Positions 25,984-34,200 of a stretch of DNA of 64,000 nt are shown in pieces. Under the pieces are notes generated by a model, which saw only the letters and a program-made list of their open reading frames with translations, ran no database searches and had not been told where the DNA came from. The position numbers and the translations under genes are program-made. Source of the stretch: Micromonospora qiuiae (GTDB lineage Bacteria > Actinomycetota > Actinomycetes > Mycobacteriales > Micromonosporaceae); contig NZ_BOPC01000041.1 in assembly GCF_016863555.1 (NCBI RefSeq), forward strand, positions 1 through 64,000, read 5' to 3'. Numbering within the stretch: the stretch's first letter is position 1; each line of letters begins with the position of its first letter.

Positions 25984-26769
25984 TCACCGGGGCGCGGCGC
26001 CGGCACGGGCGACGACGAAGATCCGGCGGAACGGAAAATACACCTGTCCGTTCCGCACCGGGTACGCCTCGGCGAGGCGTACTCCCAGGGCGGCCCGGAA
26101 GGCAGCCCAGCCGGCGGCGTCCAGCGCGGCCCGGACCGGCCGCAGCGCGGTGCCCTCCAACCAGGTCAGCACCGGATGATCCGCGTCGGGGCGGGCCGGC
26201 AGCAGGTGCACGTAGGTGCTCTCCCAGGCGTCGACCGCGCAGCCGGCGTCGGTCAGCGTCGTGGCGTACCCGACCGGGTCGGCGACCGGCTCCTCGCGTT
26301 GCAGCCAGTCCAGCTCTGCCCGCCACGCCGGACGCGCGGCCACCGCACGCAGCTCCCGGTGCGAGGGGGCGTCGAAGTTGCCGGGCACCTGCACCGCCAG
26401 CCAGGCGCCGGGGGGCAGCTCGCCGGCCCAGCGGGTGAGCAGCTCGCGGTGACCGGGCACCCACTGGAGCACGGCGTTGCTCACCACCACGTCGGTGTCC
26501 GGGTCGGGCCGCCAGTGACGTACGTCGGCGACGTCGAAGGTGACCGGCGCGTCCAGCTCGGCGGCGCGCGCGATCATCTCCGCCGAGGAGTCCAACCCCA
26601 CGACCCGGCTACCGGGCCAGCGCTCGGCGAGGGTGGCGGTCAGGGTGCCGGGACCACAGCCGAGGTCGACCACCGCGCGCGGCCGTTCGGCACCCACCCG
26701 GGCGAGCAGGTCGTGGAAGGGCCGGGACCGCTCGTCGCCGTAACGCAGGTACGTCGTCGGATCCCACAT
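25984..26769 (-). CDS. tam: SAM-dependent methyltransferase, trans-aconitate 2-methyltransferase type
   Basis: 261 residues with the class I SAM-binding motif DLGCGPGTLTATLAERWPG, followed by GLDSSAEMI and the acceptor-side motif SNAVLQWVPGH. The N-terminus MWDPTTYLRYGDERSRPF matches Tam, which methylates trans-aconitate, a damage product that inhibits aconitase. ATG 26769 has GGGAGG six bases upstream. It is transcribed with the adenosine deaminase gene and divergently from an aldo/keto reductase. Confidence 0.9.
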   Translation of the reverse strand: MWDPTTYLRYGDERSRPFHDLLARVGAERPRAVVDLGCGPGTLTATLAERWPGSRVVGLDSSAEMIARAAELDAPVTFDVADVRHWRPDPDTDVVVSNAVLQWVPGHRELLTRWAGELPPGAWLAVQVPGNFDAPSHRELRAVAARPAWRAELDWLQREEPVADPVGYATTLTDAGCAVDAWESTYVHLLPARPDADHPVLTWLEGTALRPVRAALDAAGWAAFRAALGVRLAEAYPVRNGQVYFPFRRIFVVARAGAAPR

Positions 26770-26850
26770 TGTGCCTCCCGCAAACCAGCAAACCGTACGT
26801 TCGTCTTGTTTAGCGTACGGCCCGACCACGGGTGGGGCAAGGCTGATCAC

Positions 26851-26862
26851 TAGGCTCACCGT
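26851..26862 (+). promoter_or_regulatory. Putative leaderless promoter -10 box for the aldo/keto reductase
   Basis: TAGGCT at 26851-26856, six bases before the ATG at 26863, with no ribosome-binding site. Same hexamer and spacing as before the SpoIIE phosphatase gene at 59073. Confidence 0.45.
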
Positions 26863-27846
26863 ATGAAGCAACGCACCTTCCCTCGACTGGATCGGCAGGT
26901 CGGCGTCGTCGGCCTCGGCGCCTGGCAGCTCGGTGCCGACTGGGGCACGGTCACCGAGAACGACGCGATGGCGGTGCTGAGCGCCGCCGTCGAGGCTGGC
27001 GTCACCTTTCTGGACACCGCCGACGTGTACGGCGACGGACGCAGCGAACAGCTGATCGGCCGGTTCCTCGCAGCGCACCCGGACGCCGGGCTGACGGTGG
27101 CGACCAAGATGGGCCGCCGCGTGCCGCAGACCCCGCAGGCGTACACCCTGGACAACTTCCGCCAGTGGACCGATCGGTCGCGGGCCAACCTCGGCGTGGA
27201 CACCCTGGACCTGGTGCAGTTGCACTGCCCGCCGACGGTGGTCTTCGCCGACGACGCGGTCTTCGACGCGCTCGACACCCTGGTCGCCGAGAAGCGGATC
27301 GCCGCGTACGGCGTCAGTGTGGAGACCTGCGACGAGGCGCTCACCGCGATCGCCCGTCCCGGAGTGGCCAGCGTCCAGATCATCCTGAACGCGCTGCGCC
27401 ACAAGCCGTTGGAGCGGGTACTGCCGGCCGCTGCCGCCGCCGGGGTGGGCATCATCGCCCGCGTGCCGCTGGCCAGCGGCCTGCTCTCCGGCCGCTACGA
27501 CGAGCACACCACCTTCCCCGCCGACGACCACCGCTCGTTCAACCGGCAGGGTGAGGCGTTCGACGTCGGCGAGACCTTCTCCGGCGTCGACTTCTCCACC
27601 GGGCTGGCCGCCGTCCGTCGGCTCACCCCGCTGGCCGGCGACGACCGTACGACGGCGCAGTTCGCGCTGCGCTGGGTGCTCGACCAGGTGGGGGTGACCG
27701 TGGTCATCCCCGGTGCCCGGGACGCGGCCCAGGCCCGCGCCAACGCCGCCGTGGCCGACCAACCGCCACTGTCCTCGGCGGAGCTGGCCGAGGTGAGCGC
27801 CGTCTACGACGAGCTGATCCGCCCACAGGTGCACCACCGATGGTGA
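26863..27846 (+). CDS. Aldo/keto reductase
   Basis: 327-residue NADPH-dependent reductase. Catalytic Asp and Tyr are in FLDTADVYGDGRSEQ, Lys in VATKMGRRVP and His in VQLHCPPT. The C-terminal VVIPGARDAAQARANAA segment binds the cofactor phosphate. It is closest to the AKR groups annotated as oxidoreductases of unknown substrate. The next small membrane gene overlaps or abuts its stop, so they are likely cotranscribed. Confidence 0.92.
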   Translation: MKQRTFPRLDRQVGVVGLGAWQLGADWGTVTENDAMAVLSAAVEAGVTFLDTADVYGDGRSEQLIGRFLAAHPDAGLTVATKMGRRVPQTPQAYTLDNFRQWTDRSRANLGVDTLDLVQLHCPPTVVFADDAVFDALDTLVAEKRIAAYGVSVETCDEALTAIARPGVASVQIILNALRHKPLERVLPAAAAAGVGIIARVPLASGLLSGRYDEHTTFPADDHRSFNRQGEAFDVGETFSGVDFSTGLAAVRRLTPLAGDDRTTAQFALRWVLDQVGVTVVIPGARDAAQARANAAVADQPPLSSAELAEVSAVYDELIRPQVHHRW

Positions 27847-27887
27847 GCGGCGCAACCGCCGGCGGGACCCGGCCGAAGGGGGCCGCG

Positions 27888-28082
27888 ATGAGTGGCTGGT
27901 TCCGGCTCGCCCTCGGCCTGCTGGCCGTGGTCGTCGGCGCGCTGTGGACGGTGCAGGGCCTCGGCCACATCGAGGGCAGCATGCTGACCGGCCAGCGGAT
28001 CTGGGCGGTGGTCGGCCCGGTGCTGGTGCTGCTCGGCTTGGCGCTGCTCTGGCTGGGCGTGCGGGCCCGCAACCGGCGGTGA
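27888..28082 (+). CDS. Small two-helix membrane protein
   Basis: 64 residues from ATG 27888 (MSGWFRLALGLLAVVVG), which has AAGGGGG six bases upstream; an ATG at 27840 overlapping the reductase stop would give 80 residues. Two membrane helices (residues 5-22 and 35-55) with a short extracytoplasmic loop and an RARNRR cytoplasmic tail. It resembles small conserved actinobacterial membrane proteins of unknown function. Confidence 0.7.
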   Translation: MSGWFRLALGLLAVVVGALWTVQGLGHIEGSMLTGQRIWAVVGPVLVLLGLALLWLGVRARNRR

Positions 28083-28116
28083 AGCCAGCGGGCGCGCACG
28101 CTGGTGGTGAACGCGG

Positions 28117-28150
28117 AAAGCCCCGCTTCCCGTGCGGGATGCGGGGCTTT
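28117..28150 (+). terminator. Strong intrinsic terminator
   Basis: AAAGCCCCGC (28117-28126) pairs with GCGGGGCTTT (28141-28150), and the interior TCCCG/CGGGA extends the stem almost to the loop. T-rich on both outer sides, it can terminate the plus-strand reductase operon and the converging cold-shock gene. Confidence 0.85.
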
Positions 28151-28204
28151 GCTCGATCCGAGTGGTCGGATCACCCGTCGCCGGCGGTCGCCGGCTGACA
28201 TCGC

Positions 28205-28408
28205 TCAGAGGGGGCGGACCTGCTCGGCCTGCGGACCCTTCTGGCCTTGGGCGATCTCGAACTCCACCCGCTGGTTCTCCTCCAGCGTCCGGTAGCCGCT
28301 GGACTGGATGGCCGAGAAGTGGACGAACACGTCAGCACCCCCGCCGTCGACGGTGATGAAGCCGAAGCCCTTGTCAGCGTTGAACCACTTCACGGTTCCC
28401 TGCGCCAT
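28205..28408 (-). CDS. Cold-shock protein, CspA family
   Basis: 67-residue single OB-fold RNA chaperone. Both RNA-binding motifs are intact: KGFGFIT (RNP1) and DVFVHFSAI (RNP2), with the N-terminal GTVKWFN. A strong AAGGAGAT site precedes the ATG. The roughly 295 bases upstream, free of other genes, leave room for the long 5' leader common in csp transcripts; a promoter was not pinned down. Confidence 0.97.
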   Translation of the reverse strand: MAQGTVKWFNADKGFGFITVDGGGADVFVHFSAIQSSGYRTLEENQRVEFEIAQGQKGPQAEQVRPL

Positions 28409-28649
28409 GTGTATCTCCTTCTAAAACTGGCGGCCGAGCACGCCGTGCGGCCGGTTGGCCGTTTTCGAGCAGCGGCGCCTGAGGCGGCCCCCGGTGAAGG
28501 AGACTTCTCTCAACCCACGCCATCTCGCAACAGCGTGGAACAGCAAACCACGTACGCAAAAACTTCGCACAGCCTACCCGACGAAATTCTCCGACATGTG
28601 ACCTGAAGGATGCGTCAGTTCGGCTGGGTGGCGGCGCACCGATACGACG

Positions 28650-28685
28650 AAAGGCCCCCACCAGCGAACCGGTGAGCGGCCCCTT
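28650..28685 (-). terminator. Imperfect hairpin after the DUF4235 gene
   Basis: AAAGGCCCCCACC and GGTGAGCGGCCCCTT form an imperfect stem just beyond the DUF4235 stop. Pairing has bulges, so this is a weaker call. Confidence 0.4.
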
Positions 28686-28704
28686 GCCGCGTTTTCCCTG
28701 GTTG

Positions 28705-28977
28705 CTAATCCGGCCAGCGGCCGGTGAGCCGACGTACGCCGAGCGCTCCGCCCCGGTCCACGGCGGCTCGGACGACGGCGAAAATAGCCCCCTGCAACGC
28801 CGCCGCGGCGAGAATTTCGCCCCAGTGACGGTCCTCGTCGGTGGGGCTGGGGGCGTCGCCGTCGCCCGCGGTCACCTTCCACACCTGGCGGAAGATCGTG
28901 CCCGCAATCGCGCCGGCGGCGATGCCAGCCAGGATGCCGACCGGCCGGTAGGCGACCTTGCCGATCCCCTTGCTCAC
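28705..28977 (-). CDS. DUF4235 membrane protein
   Basis: 90-residue protein with the DUF4235 pattern: a first membrane helix (YRPVGILAGIAAGAIAGTIF), the charged segment RQVWKVTAGDGDAPSPTDED, and a second hydrophobic helix (EILAAAALQGAIFAVVRAAV). Function unknown. Its GTG overlaps the DUF3618 stop by four bases (GTGA). The three-gene set DUF4235, DUF3618 and holin-like recurs in actinobacteria and suggests a membrane complex. Confidence 0.85.
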   Translation of the reverse strand: MSKGIGKVAYRPVGILAGIAAGAIAGTIFRQVWKVTAGDGDAPSPTDEDRHWGEILAAAALQGAIFAVVRAAVDRGGALGVRRLTGRWPD

Positions 28978-29303
28978 CCACGCCTCCCTCTGATGATCAG
29001 CAGAACCACCGCGGCGACCATCGCACCGGCCGCGAGAGCCACGAAGGGCGCCGGACCTCGCCGCGCCCCGATCCCGCCGGCCTGCGCCTGCTCATGGCGG
29101 AGCCCGGCCTGGGCGCGGACCCGTGCGAGCGTCTGCGCGGCCTGGTCCCGCATCCGCTCCCGGGCCTGGTCCGCCGAGGACTTCAGTCGCTTCTTGACAT
29201 CGGCCTTGGCGGCCAGCGCCTCCATCGTCTCGCTCAACTCGACCCGGGTACGCCGGATCTCCTCCCGCAGCGCCTCGGTGTCGCCGCTGCTGTTGCGCGT
29301 CAT
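28974..29303 (-). CDS. DUF3618 membrane-anchored protein
   Basis: 109 residues. The N-terminal DUF3618 motif (ALREEIRRTRVELSETMEAL) is a charged amphipathic helix, followed by a coiled-coil-like stretch with an apolipoprotein-like pattern (KADVKKRLKSSADQARERMRD) and a C-terminal membrane helix (FVALAAGAMVAAVVLLII). It likely coats or tethers at the inner membrane. Start ATG 29303 overlaps the holin-like gene stop (ATGA). Confidence 0.85.
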   Translation of the reverse strand: MTRNSSGDTEALREEIRRTRVELSETMEALAAKADVKKRLKSSADQARERMRDQAAQTLARVRAQAGLRHEQAQAGGIGARRGPAPFVALAAGAMVAAVVLLIIRGRRG

Positions 29304-29734
29304 GCCCGTCTCCCGTCCTTGACCGCGGCGCTGACCACGTCGACGTCGGCCCGCAGGCTGCGCACGGTCGCCTGCGGCACCGGCGGAATCGCCTGGCTGA
29401 CCTGCCGCTTGCCGATCAGGGCGAGCACGCCGGCGACCAGGAACAGGGCCACCGCCACGATCAGGGCGGACGCCCACGCGGGCAGCACCAGGGCCAGCAG
29501 CAGGATCGCGGCGGTGATGAGCGCGCCGAGACCGAAGAAGGCGAGCGCGCCGCCGCCGGCGAGCAGACCGATGCCGATACCGGCCCGCCGGCCCTTCTCG
29601 GTCAGCTCCGCGCGGGCCAGCGCGAGTTCGTCGCGCACCAGGCGGGACACCTGCTCGACCGCCCGCTGGACCAGCTCGGTGGTGGACGGCTCGCTCCCGT
29701 TGCGGGAGGTGCGGGCGTTCGCCACATCAGCCAT
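29300..29734 (-). CDS. Phage holin family (DUF1469/Actinobacterial Holin-X-like) membrane protein
   Basis: 144 residues: an amphipathic N-terminal helix (TTELVQRAVEQVSRLVRDEL, then ALARAELTEKGRRAG), two membrane helices (about residues 48-105) and a polar tail ending KDGRRA. This matches the phage_holin_3_6 family, which is usually chromosomal and unrelated to lysis in actinobacteria. GAGGGGG precedes the ATG. It is first gene of the overlapping three-gene membrane operon. Confidence 0.85.
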   Translation of the reverse strand: MADVANARTSRNGSEPSTTELVQRAVEQVSRLVRDELALARAELTEKGRRAGIGIGLLAGGGALAFFGLGALITAAILLLALVLPAWASALIVAVALFLVAGVLALIGKRQVSQAIPPVPQATVRSLRADVDVVSAAVKDGRRA

Positions 29735-29802
29735 GCTGTCCCCCTCTCGTCGTTCCCGCGCTGTATGCCCGAAGTCGCCGCCCGGCAATCCTGTCCCGAG
29801 AA

Positions 29803-29880
29803 CAGAAAACCAACCCCACCCCGCACACCGCCCCCCGCCATTCCCCCCAACCCCCACCCCAAACCCGCTCGCCGACCCCA
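29803..29880. other. C-rich low-complexity tract (G-rich on minus strand)
   Basis: Plus strand is almost pure C and A with runs of 4-6 C; the minus strand therefore has repeated G runs that could form a G-quadruplex upstream of the holin-like gene. No gene is apparent. Confidence 0.5.
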
Positions 29881-29892
29881 CATCCCGCGCAG

Positions 29893-29955
29893 CGTTGATC
29901 ATGGGGTCAGCGGCAGTGGTTGATCTTCCGAGTGCCGCTAACTTCATGATCAACG
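29893..29955. terminator. Long inverted repeat (family A, copy 2) after the MscS gene
   Basis: Arms 29893-29917 and 29931-29955 pair over 25 bases with four mismatches, loop 13 bases. The outer core CGTTGATCATG...CATGATCAACG is shared with copy 1 at 9024-9088. It lies just beyond the stop of the minus-strand MscS gene. Confidence 0.6.
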
Positions 29956-29978
29956 GGGAGATCGGGGGTGGGTGGGAG

Positions 29979-31175
29979 TCAGGGGTGAGGGGTGGCGGGT
30001 TCTTCGGGGCCCACGAAGGCTTCGCTGCGGGCCTCGCCGTCGTCGCTGCCACCGAAGAGGCGGGCGTCGTCGGGGAGTTCGACGTCGGTGGGGCGACGGG
30101 AGGCGGGGCGGTGGGGGGCGGGGTGCCGGGGCAGGCTGCCAGCGCCGTCACCGACCTCGGTACGCAGCCGGGGCATCGCGGTGGGCCGCTGGTCGCGTAC
30201 CCAGGCCACCAGATGTTCGCGGACCAGGCAGCGCAGGTCCCACAGCGCCCCCGCACTGGCGGCGCTGACCAGCGCCCGGATCTTGATCATGCCGCCGGTC
30301 GCGTCGGTCACCTGGAGCACGCAGACCCGACCGTCCCACAGCTCGGTGCTCTCCACCACGCGACGCAACTCCTCCCGCATCGGCTGCACCGGGACCGACC
30401 AGTCGACGTGGAACTCGGCCGTGCCGAGCAGCGCCGCCTCGGTACGCGTCCAGTTCTGGAACGGGGTGCTGGTGAAATAGGAAGTGGGCAGAATCAGCCG
30501 CCGGTCGTCCCAGATCTGCACCACCACGTAGCTGAGCGTCAACTCCTCGATCCGACCCCACTCCCCCTCGACCACCACCACGTCGTCGAGGCGTACCGCA
30601 TCGCTGAAGGCCAGTTGCAGGCCGGCGAAGACGTTGCCCAGCAGGCTCTGCGCGGCCAGCGCGGCGACGATACCGACCACACCGGCGCTGGTCAGCACGC
30701 CGGCGCCGATGCCGCGTACCGCGGGGAAGGTCATCAGCATCACGCCGAGGGTCAGCACGACGATCACCACGATGGTCACCCGGCGCAGCATCACGACCTG
30801 GGTGCGTACGCGGCGGGCGTGCCGATTGTCCGGCACGTCCACCCGGAACCGGGCCAGCGCGGTGTCCTCGATCACCACCAGCAGCGAGGCGACCAGCCAG
30901 GCGGTGGCCGCGATGACGGCGAGCACCAGCAGGTGCAGCAGGGCCTTTCGCCATCCGGCGCCCACCGCGTACCCGGTGCTGAACCGGACGGCGAACTGCA
31001 CGGCGAGCACGGTCGCGGCGATCTGGAACGAGCGGTGCGCGTGCTCCGCCAACTCGGTCAACAACAGTGACCGGTGACCCCACCGCCGAATGAGGCGATG
31101 GGCCACCTCGACCGCAGCAAGGGCGATCGCCGCCGCGGCGAGCACGGCGACGACCGCCACGAGGTAGCTGTGCAC
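29979..31175 (-). CDS. Mechanosensitive ion channel, MscS family
   Basis: 398 residues. About four membrane helices lead to the pore helix region (GIGAGVLTSAGVVGIVAALAAQ), then the MscS beta domain with QSLLGNVFAGLQLAFSDAVR and VVVEGEWGRIEEL, and a long acidic/proline tail. It would open under membrane tension to release solutes on osmotic downshift. GTG 31175 is chosen because AAGGAG lies nine bases upstream. It precedes the holin-like operon on the same strand but is separated by terminator family A. Confidence 0.92.
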   Translation of the reverse strand: MHSYLVAVVAVLAAAAIALAAVEVAHRLIRRWGHRSLLLTELAEHAHRSFQIAATVLAVQFAVRFSTGYAVGAGWRKALLHLLVLAVIAATAWLVASLLVVIEDTALARFRVDVPDNRHARRVRTQVVMLRRVTIVVIVVLTLGVMLMTFPAVRGIGAGVLTSAGVVGIVAALAAQSLLGNVFAGLQLAFSDAVRLDDVVVVEGEWGRIEELTLSYVVVQIWDDRRLILPTSYFTSTPFQNWTRTEAALLGTAEFHVDWSVPVQPMREELRRVVESTELWDGRVCVLQVTDATGGMIKIRALVSAASAGALWDLRCLVREHLVAWVRDQRPTAMPRLRTEVGDGAGSLPRHPAPHRPASRRPTDVELPDDARLFGGSDDGEARSEAFVGPEEPATPHP

Positions 31176-31286
31176 CTGTACTTCTCCTTCTGACCCGACG
31201 GCGATGTCCGCACCGGGCGGCAATCCTGCCTCGGATCATCCTCACCGGCCATTGCCGTTGCCGCCGCGGCGGATGGGGCAGAGGAG

Positions 31287-32108
31287 TCAGACCTTGCGGT
31301 AGCGGGACTGGAGGAAGCAGAAGACGCCGAAGGCGGCGATGCCGAGCGCGATCAGCGTGAGCAGGATGGCGCCGTACGACTGGTCGCGCAGGATCCGCAG
31401 CGCGGCGTCCAGGCCACGGGCCTTCTCCGGGTCGTAGCTGACGGCGGCCAGCACGACCAGCAGGCCGGTGATGGCGAACGCGCCGCCCCGGGAGATGTAG
31501 CCGGCCATGCCGAGCCGGCGTGCGAGCTGGGTGGTCCGGACGCTCATCTCGCCGGTCTTCAGGCGCTTCAGGAACTTCTTCCTGGCCCCGTAGACGACCA
31601 TGCCGACGCCGACTCCGGCGAGGACCAGGCCGGCGAGACCGACCAGCCAGCGGCCACCCGAGGACTGCATCAACCGGGCGGTCAGCTCCTCCTGTTGGGA
31701 GGCGCTGTCGGAGTTGGCGTTGGCGAAGACCTTCCAGGCGGTCCAGGCCAGCCAGAGGTAGATGACCGTCCGGGCGCCCGAGACGATCCGCTCGTTGCGC
31801 CGGTCGCTACCGCGTTCGGCGCGGTGCCCGACGGCCGCCTCCAGGGCCTGCCAGATCGCCATCGCGAGCATGCCGACCGCGATGGCGACGACGAGGAAAT
31901 TGCCCATCGGCTGGGCGGCGAGGGTACGCAGCGCGCCGGACTGGTCACCGTCGTCGGCGGAGTTGCCGAAGGCGATCTGCAGCGCCAGCCAACCGAACAA
32001 CAGGTGCACGATCCCGTAGCCGATGAAGCCAGCCCGGGCGAGGAGTTCCAGCCACCGGCTGTCGGCCGTACGGGCGGCGGTGGCTTCGGCGTTACGGGTG
32101 AGAGACAT
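31287..32108 (-). CDS. DUF1206 membrane protein
   Basis: 273 residues with six membrane helices arranged as three two-helix DUF1206 repeats (starting GFIGYGIVHLLFGWLAL, RIVSGARTVIYLWLA and GYISRGGAFAITGLLV). Each repeat shows the G-Y/arom-x-G-x2-Y pattern of the family. Function unknown; such proteins often lie near envelope or stress genes. It is divergent from the small GNAT gene. Confidence 0.88.
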   Translation of the reverse strand: MSLTRNAEATAARTADSRWLELLARAGFIGYGIVHLLFGWLALQIAFGNSADDGDQSGALRTLAAQPMGNFLVVAIAVGMLAMAIWQALEAAVGHRAERGSDRRNERIVSGARTVIYLWLAWTAWKVFANANSDSASQQEELTARLMQSSGGRWLVGLAGLVLAGVGVGMVVYGARKKFLKRLKTGEMSVRTTQLARRLGMAGYISRGGAFAITGLLVVLAAVSYDPEKARGLDAALRILRDQSYGAILLTLIALGIAAFGVFCFLQSRYRKV

Positions 32109-32226
32109 GGGCCCTCAATCTCCGCACGCGAAGATTTCCAAACGCGACCACCGCCGACGCCGAAATCAGCCCGAGTTACGCGAGATCCTCACCTTGACCT
32201 CGGCGTCGGCCGGAGAGAATGGGCAG

Positions 32227-32514
32227 GTGAGCATGCTGGTCGAGGACGATCCCGCGAAACGCCGCTACGAGATCCTGGTCGACGACGCGTTGGCCGGGTT
32301 CGCCCAATACCTGCCGCGAGACGAGGTGCTGATCTTCACCCACACGGAGGTGGATCCGGGCTTCCAGAACAAGGGCGTCGGCTCGGCGCTGATGCGCGGC
32401 ACGCTGGACCAGGTCCGCGCGCAGGGACAGCGGGTGGTGTCGCGCTGCCCGTTCATGACGGCCTTCATCAACCGCCATCCGGAGTACGCGGACCTGATCA
32501 CCAGCCTGGACTGA
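32227..32514 (+). CDS. Small GNAT-like acetyltransferase (COG2388 type)
   Basis: 95 residues, a minimal GNAT fold. EILVDDALAGFAQY, then FTHTEVDPGFQNKGVGSALM (the acetyl-CoA loop with QNKGVGS), and SRCPFMTAFINRHPEYADL form the diagnostic short family, as in E. coli YjdJ and human GTPL2-like proteins. Start GTG 32227 or ATG 32233. Substrate unknown. It overlaps the converging NagZ gene by 17 bases. Confidence 0.87.
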   Translation: MSMLVEDDPAKRRYEILVDDALAGFAQYLPRDEVLIFTHTEVDPGFQNKGVGSALMRGTLDQVRAQGQRVVSRCPFMTAFINRHPEYADLITSLD

Positions 32515-34006
32515 GCGCGACGCCGCCGAGCAGCTCGGCGGCGGCCCGGCCGGCGGCCCGGGTGGCGCCGTGGGTGGCCACGTGCACCCCGCCGAGGACG
32601 AGCGCCGGAACTCCCAGCTCCACCACGACCGCGTCGGGCCGCTCGGCCAGCGCCCGGTCGACGGCGGCCCGCATCCAGCCGTGCCGGTGCACGTCGCGGA
32701 CGACCAGGACCAGCGGGCGTCCGGCGGCCCCGACGCTCGGGTCGGCGGGCACCGTGGCCTGGGTCCAGCGGACGCTGGTGGTGCCCGGCACAAGCGCGGC
32801 CAGCGGAGCAGCCACGCCCCAGGGGGTCGCCGTCCCGATCGCGATGTTGTGCGGCGGTTCGAACTCCACCACGTGCGGCGGAGCGGCCAGCGGCAGTGCC
32901 GTGGCGCCGTCGCCGGTGGCGGTGACCCGGATCGCGCGCCGCGCCGCCATCAGCCCGATTGCCGAACCGTCGCCGGCCGGGGTGCCTGCGGCATCGGCTC
33001 GGGCCGCGCGGGCGGCGGCCGTCCACGCCGCGAGCTGCCCGACCCGCTTCGCCGCCTCGGTCAGTCGCTCCTCCGGCAGTTCCCCGGCGACCACCGCCGC
33101 CACGATCTCGTCCCGCAGGTACCGTGCCGTCTCCTCGTCGGCGTGCTCCCCGCCGACGCAGATCGCGTCCGCCCCGGCGGCCAGCGCCCGCACCGCCGCA
33201 CCGGCGAAGCCGTACCGGTCCGCGACCGCGCGCATCTCCACCGCGTCGGTCACCACCACACCGTCGAAGCCCATCTCCTCGCGGAGCAGGCCGCCCAGGA
33301 TCCGCTCGCTCAGCGTGGCCGGCAGCCGGGGATCCAGCGCCGGCACCAGCAAGTGCCCGGTCATCACCGCCTGCACGCCCGCCGCGACGGCGGCCCGGAA
33401 CGGGCCCAGTTCGACGGCGTGCAGCCGATCCCGGTCCGCGGTGATCCGGGGCAGGTCGTGGTGGGAGTCGACCCGGGTGTCGCCGTGGCCCGGGAAGTGT
33501 TTCGCGCAGGCGGCGACACCGGTCGACTGCAGGCCGCGCACCCAGGCGGTGGTGTGCCGGGCGACCAGTGCCGGCTCGGTACCGAACGAGCGGACGCCGA
33601 TCACCGGATTGTCCGGGTTCGAGTTGACGTCGACGTCCGGCGCGTAGTTCAGGGTGATGCCGGCGGCGGCGAGTTCGGCGCCGAGGTCGCGGGCCACCTC
33701 CTCGGTGAGCGCCGGATCGTCCACCGCGCCGAGGGCGAGGTTGCCCGGACGGGAGCTGCCCTGGCCCGACTCGATGCGGGTGACGTCGCCGGCCTCCTCG
33801 TCGATGGCGACGATCACATCGGGCCGCTCCGCGCGCAGTGCGGCGGTGAGCGCGGCCACCTGTGCCGAGTCGACGACGTTGCGGCTGAACAGCACCACCG
33901 AGCCGAGCCCGTCGCCGAGCCAGCGGCAGACCCAGGCCGGTGGAACGGTGCCGACGAAGCCGGGCTGCAGGACCGCGGCGGCCAGCCTCGCCAGGTTTCC
34001 GTTCAA
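32498..34006 (-). CDS. Beta-N-acetylhexosaminidase, GH3 (NagZ-like); TTG start
   Basis: 502 residues. The N-terminal GH3 barrel carries the NagZ signature KHFPGHGDTRVDSHHDLP, whose Asp-His pair acts as acid/base, and the nucleophile Asp in VVVTDAVEM. An additional C-terminal domain of about 150 residues is present, as in actinobacterial NagZ-like enzymes. It would remove GlcNAc from muropeptides or chitin oligomers. No signal peptide is evident, suggesting cytoplasmic recycling. TTG 34006 (LNGNLARLAAAVLQPG) has GGGGGAG a few bases upstream, and an upstream ATG at 34048 gives an Arg-rich leader without support. Confidence 0.88.
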   Translation of the reverse strand: MNGNLARLAAAVLQPGFVGTVPPAWVCRWLGDGLGSVVLFSRNVVDSAQVAALTAALRAERPDVIVAIDEEAGDVTRIESGQGSSRPGNLALGAVDDPALTEEVARDLGAELAAAGITLNYAPDVDVNSNPDNPVIGVRSFGTEPALVARHTTAWVRGLQSTGVAACAKHFPGHGDTRVDSHHDLPRITADRDRLHAVELGPFRAAVAAGVQAVMTGHLLVPALDPRLPATLSERILGGLLREEMGFDGVVVTDAVEMRAVADRYGFAGAAVRALAAGADAICVGGEHADEETARYLRDEIVAAVVAGELPEERLTEAAKRVGQLAAWTAAARAARADAAGTPAGDGSAIGLMAARRAIRVTATGDGATALPLAAPPHVVEFEPPHNIAIGTATPWGVAAPLAALVPGTTSVRWTQATVPADPSVGAAGRPLVLVVRDVHRHGWMRAAVDRALAERPDAVVVELGVPALVLGGVHVATHGATRAAGRAAAELLGGVALSPGW

Positions 34007-34200
34007 TGCGCTCCCCCGTCTTCTCCGCCGCGCCGGCTTGCCCGCCACCCGGCGGTCAAGACATGGTCACACCGGGCCACCCAATTAGTCAATAAACCTT
34101 ACAGTTGCCTTGGGCGCGCTACCCCGCGACAGTGCGGGGTGCCTGCTGCTGCGTGTCGGCGCCCTGTAGCGCTCTATGGGTTTGTAGGGTGATCGGGTGA

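Noticed and set aside
29300-29734. Prophage assignment from the holin-like gene
   Set aside because: No capsid, tail, integrase or lysin gene is nearby, and this holin-like family is common as a chromosomal membrane protein in actinobacteria.
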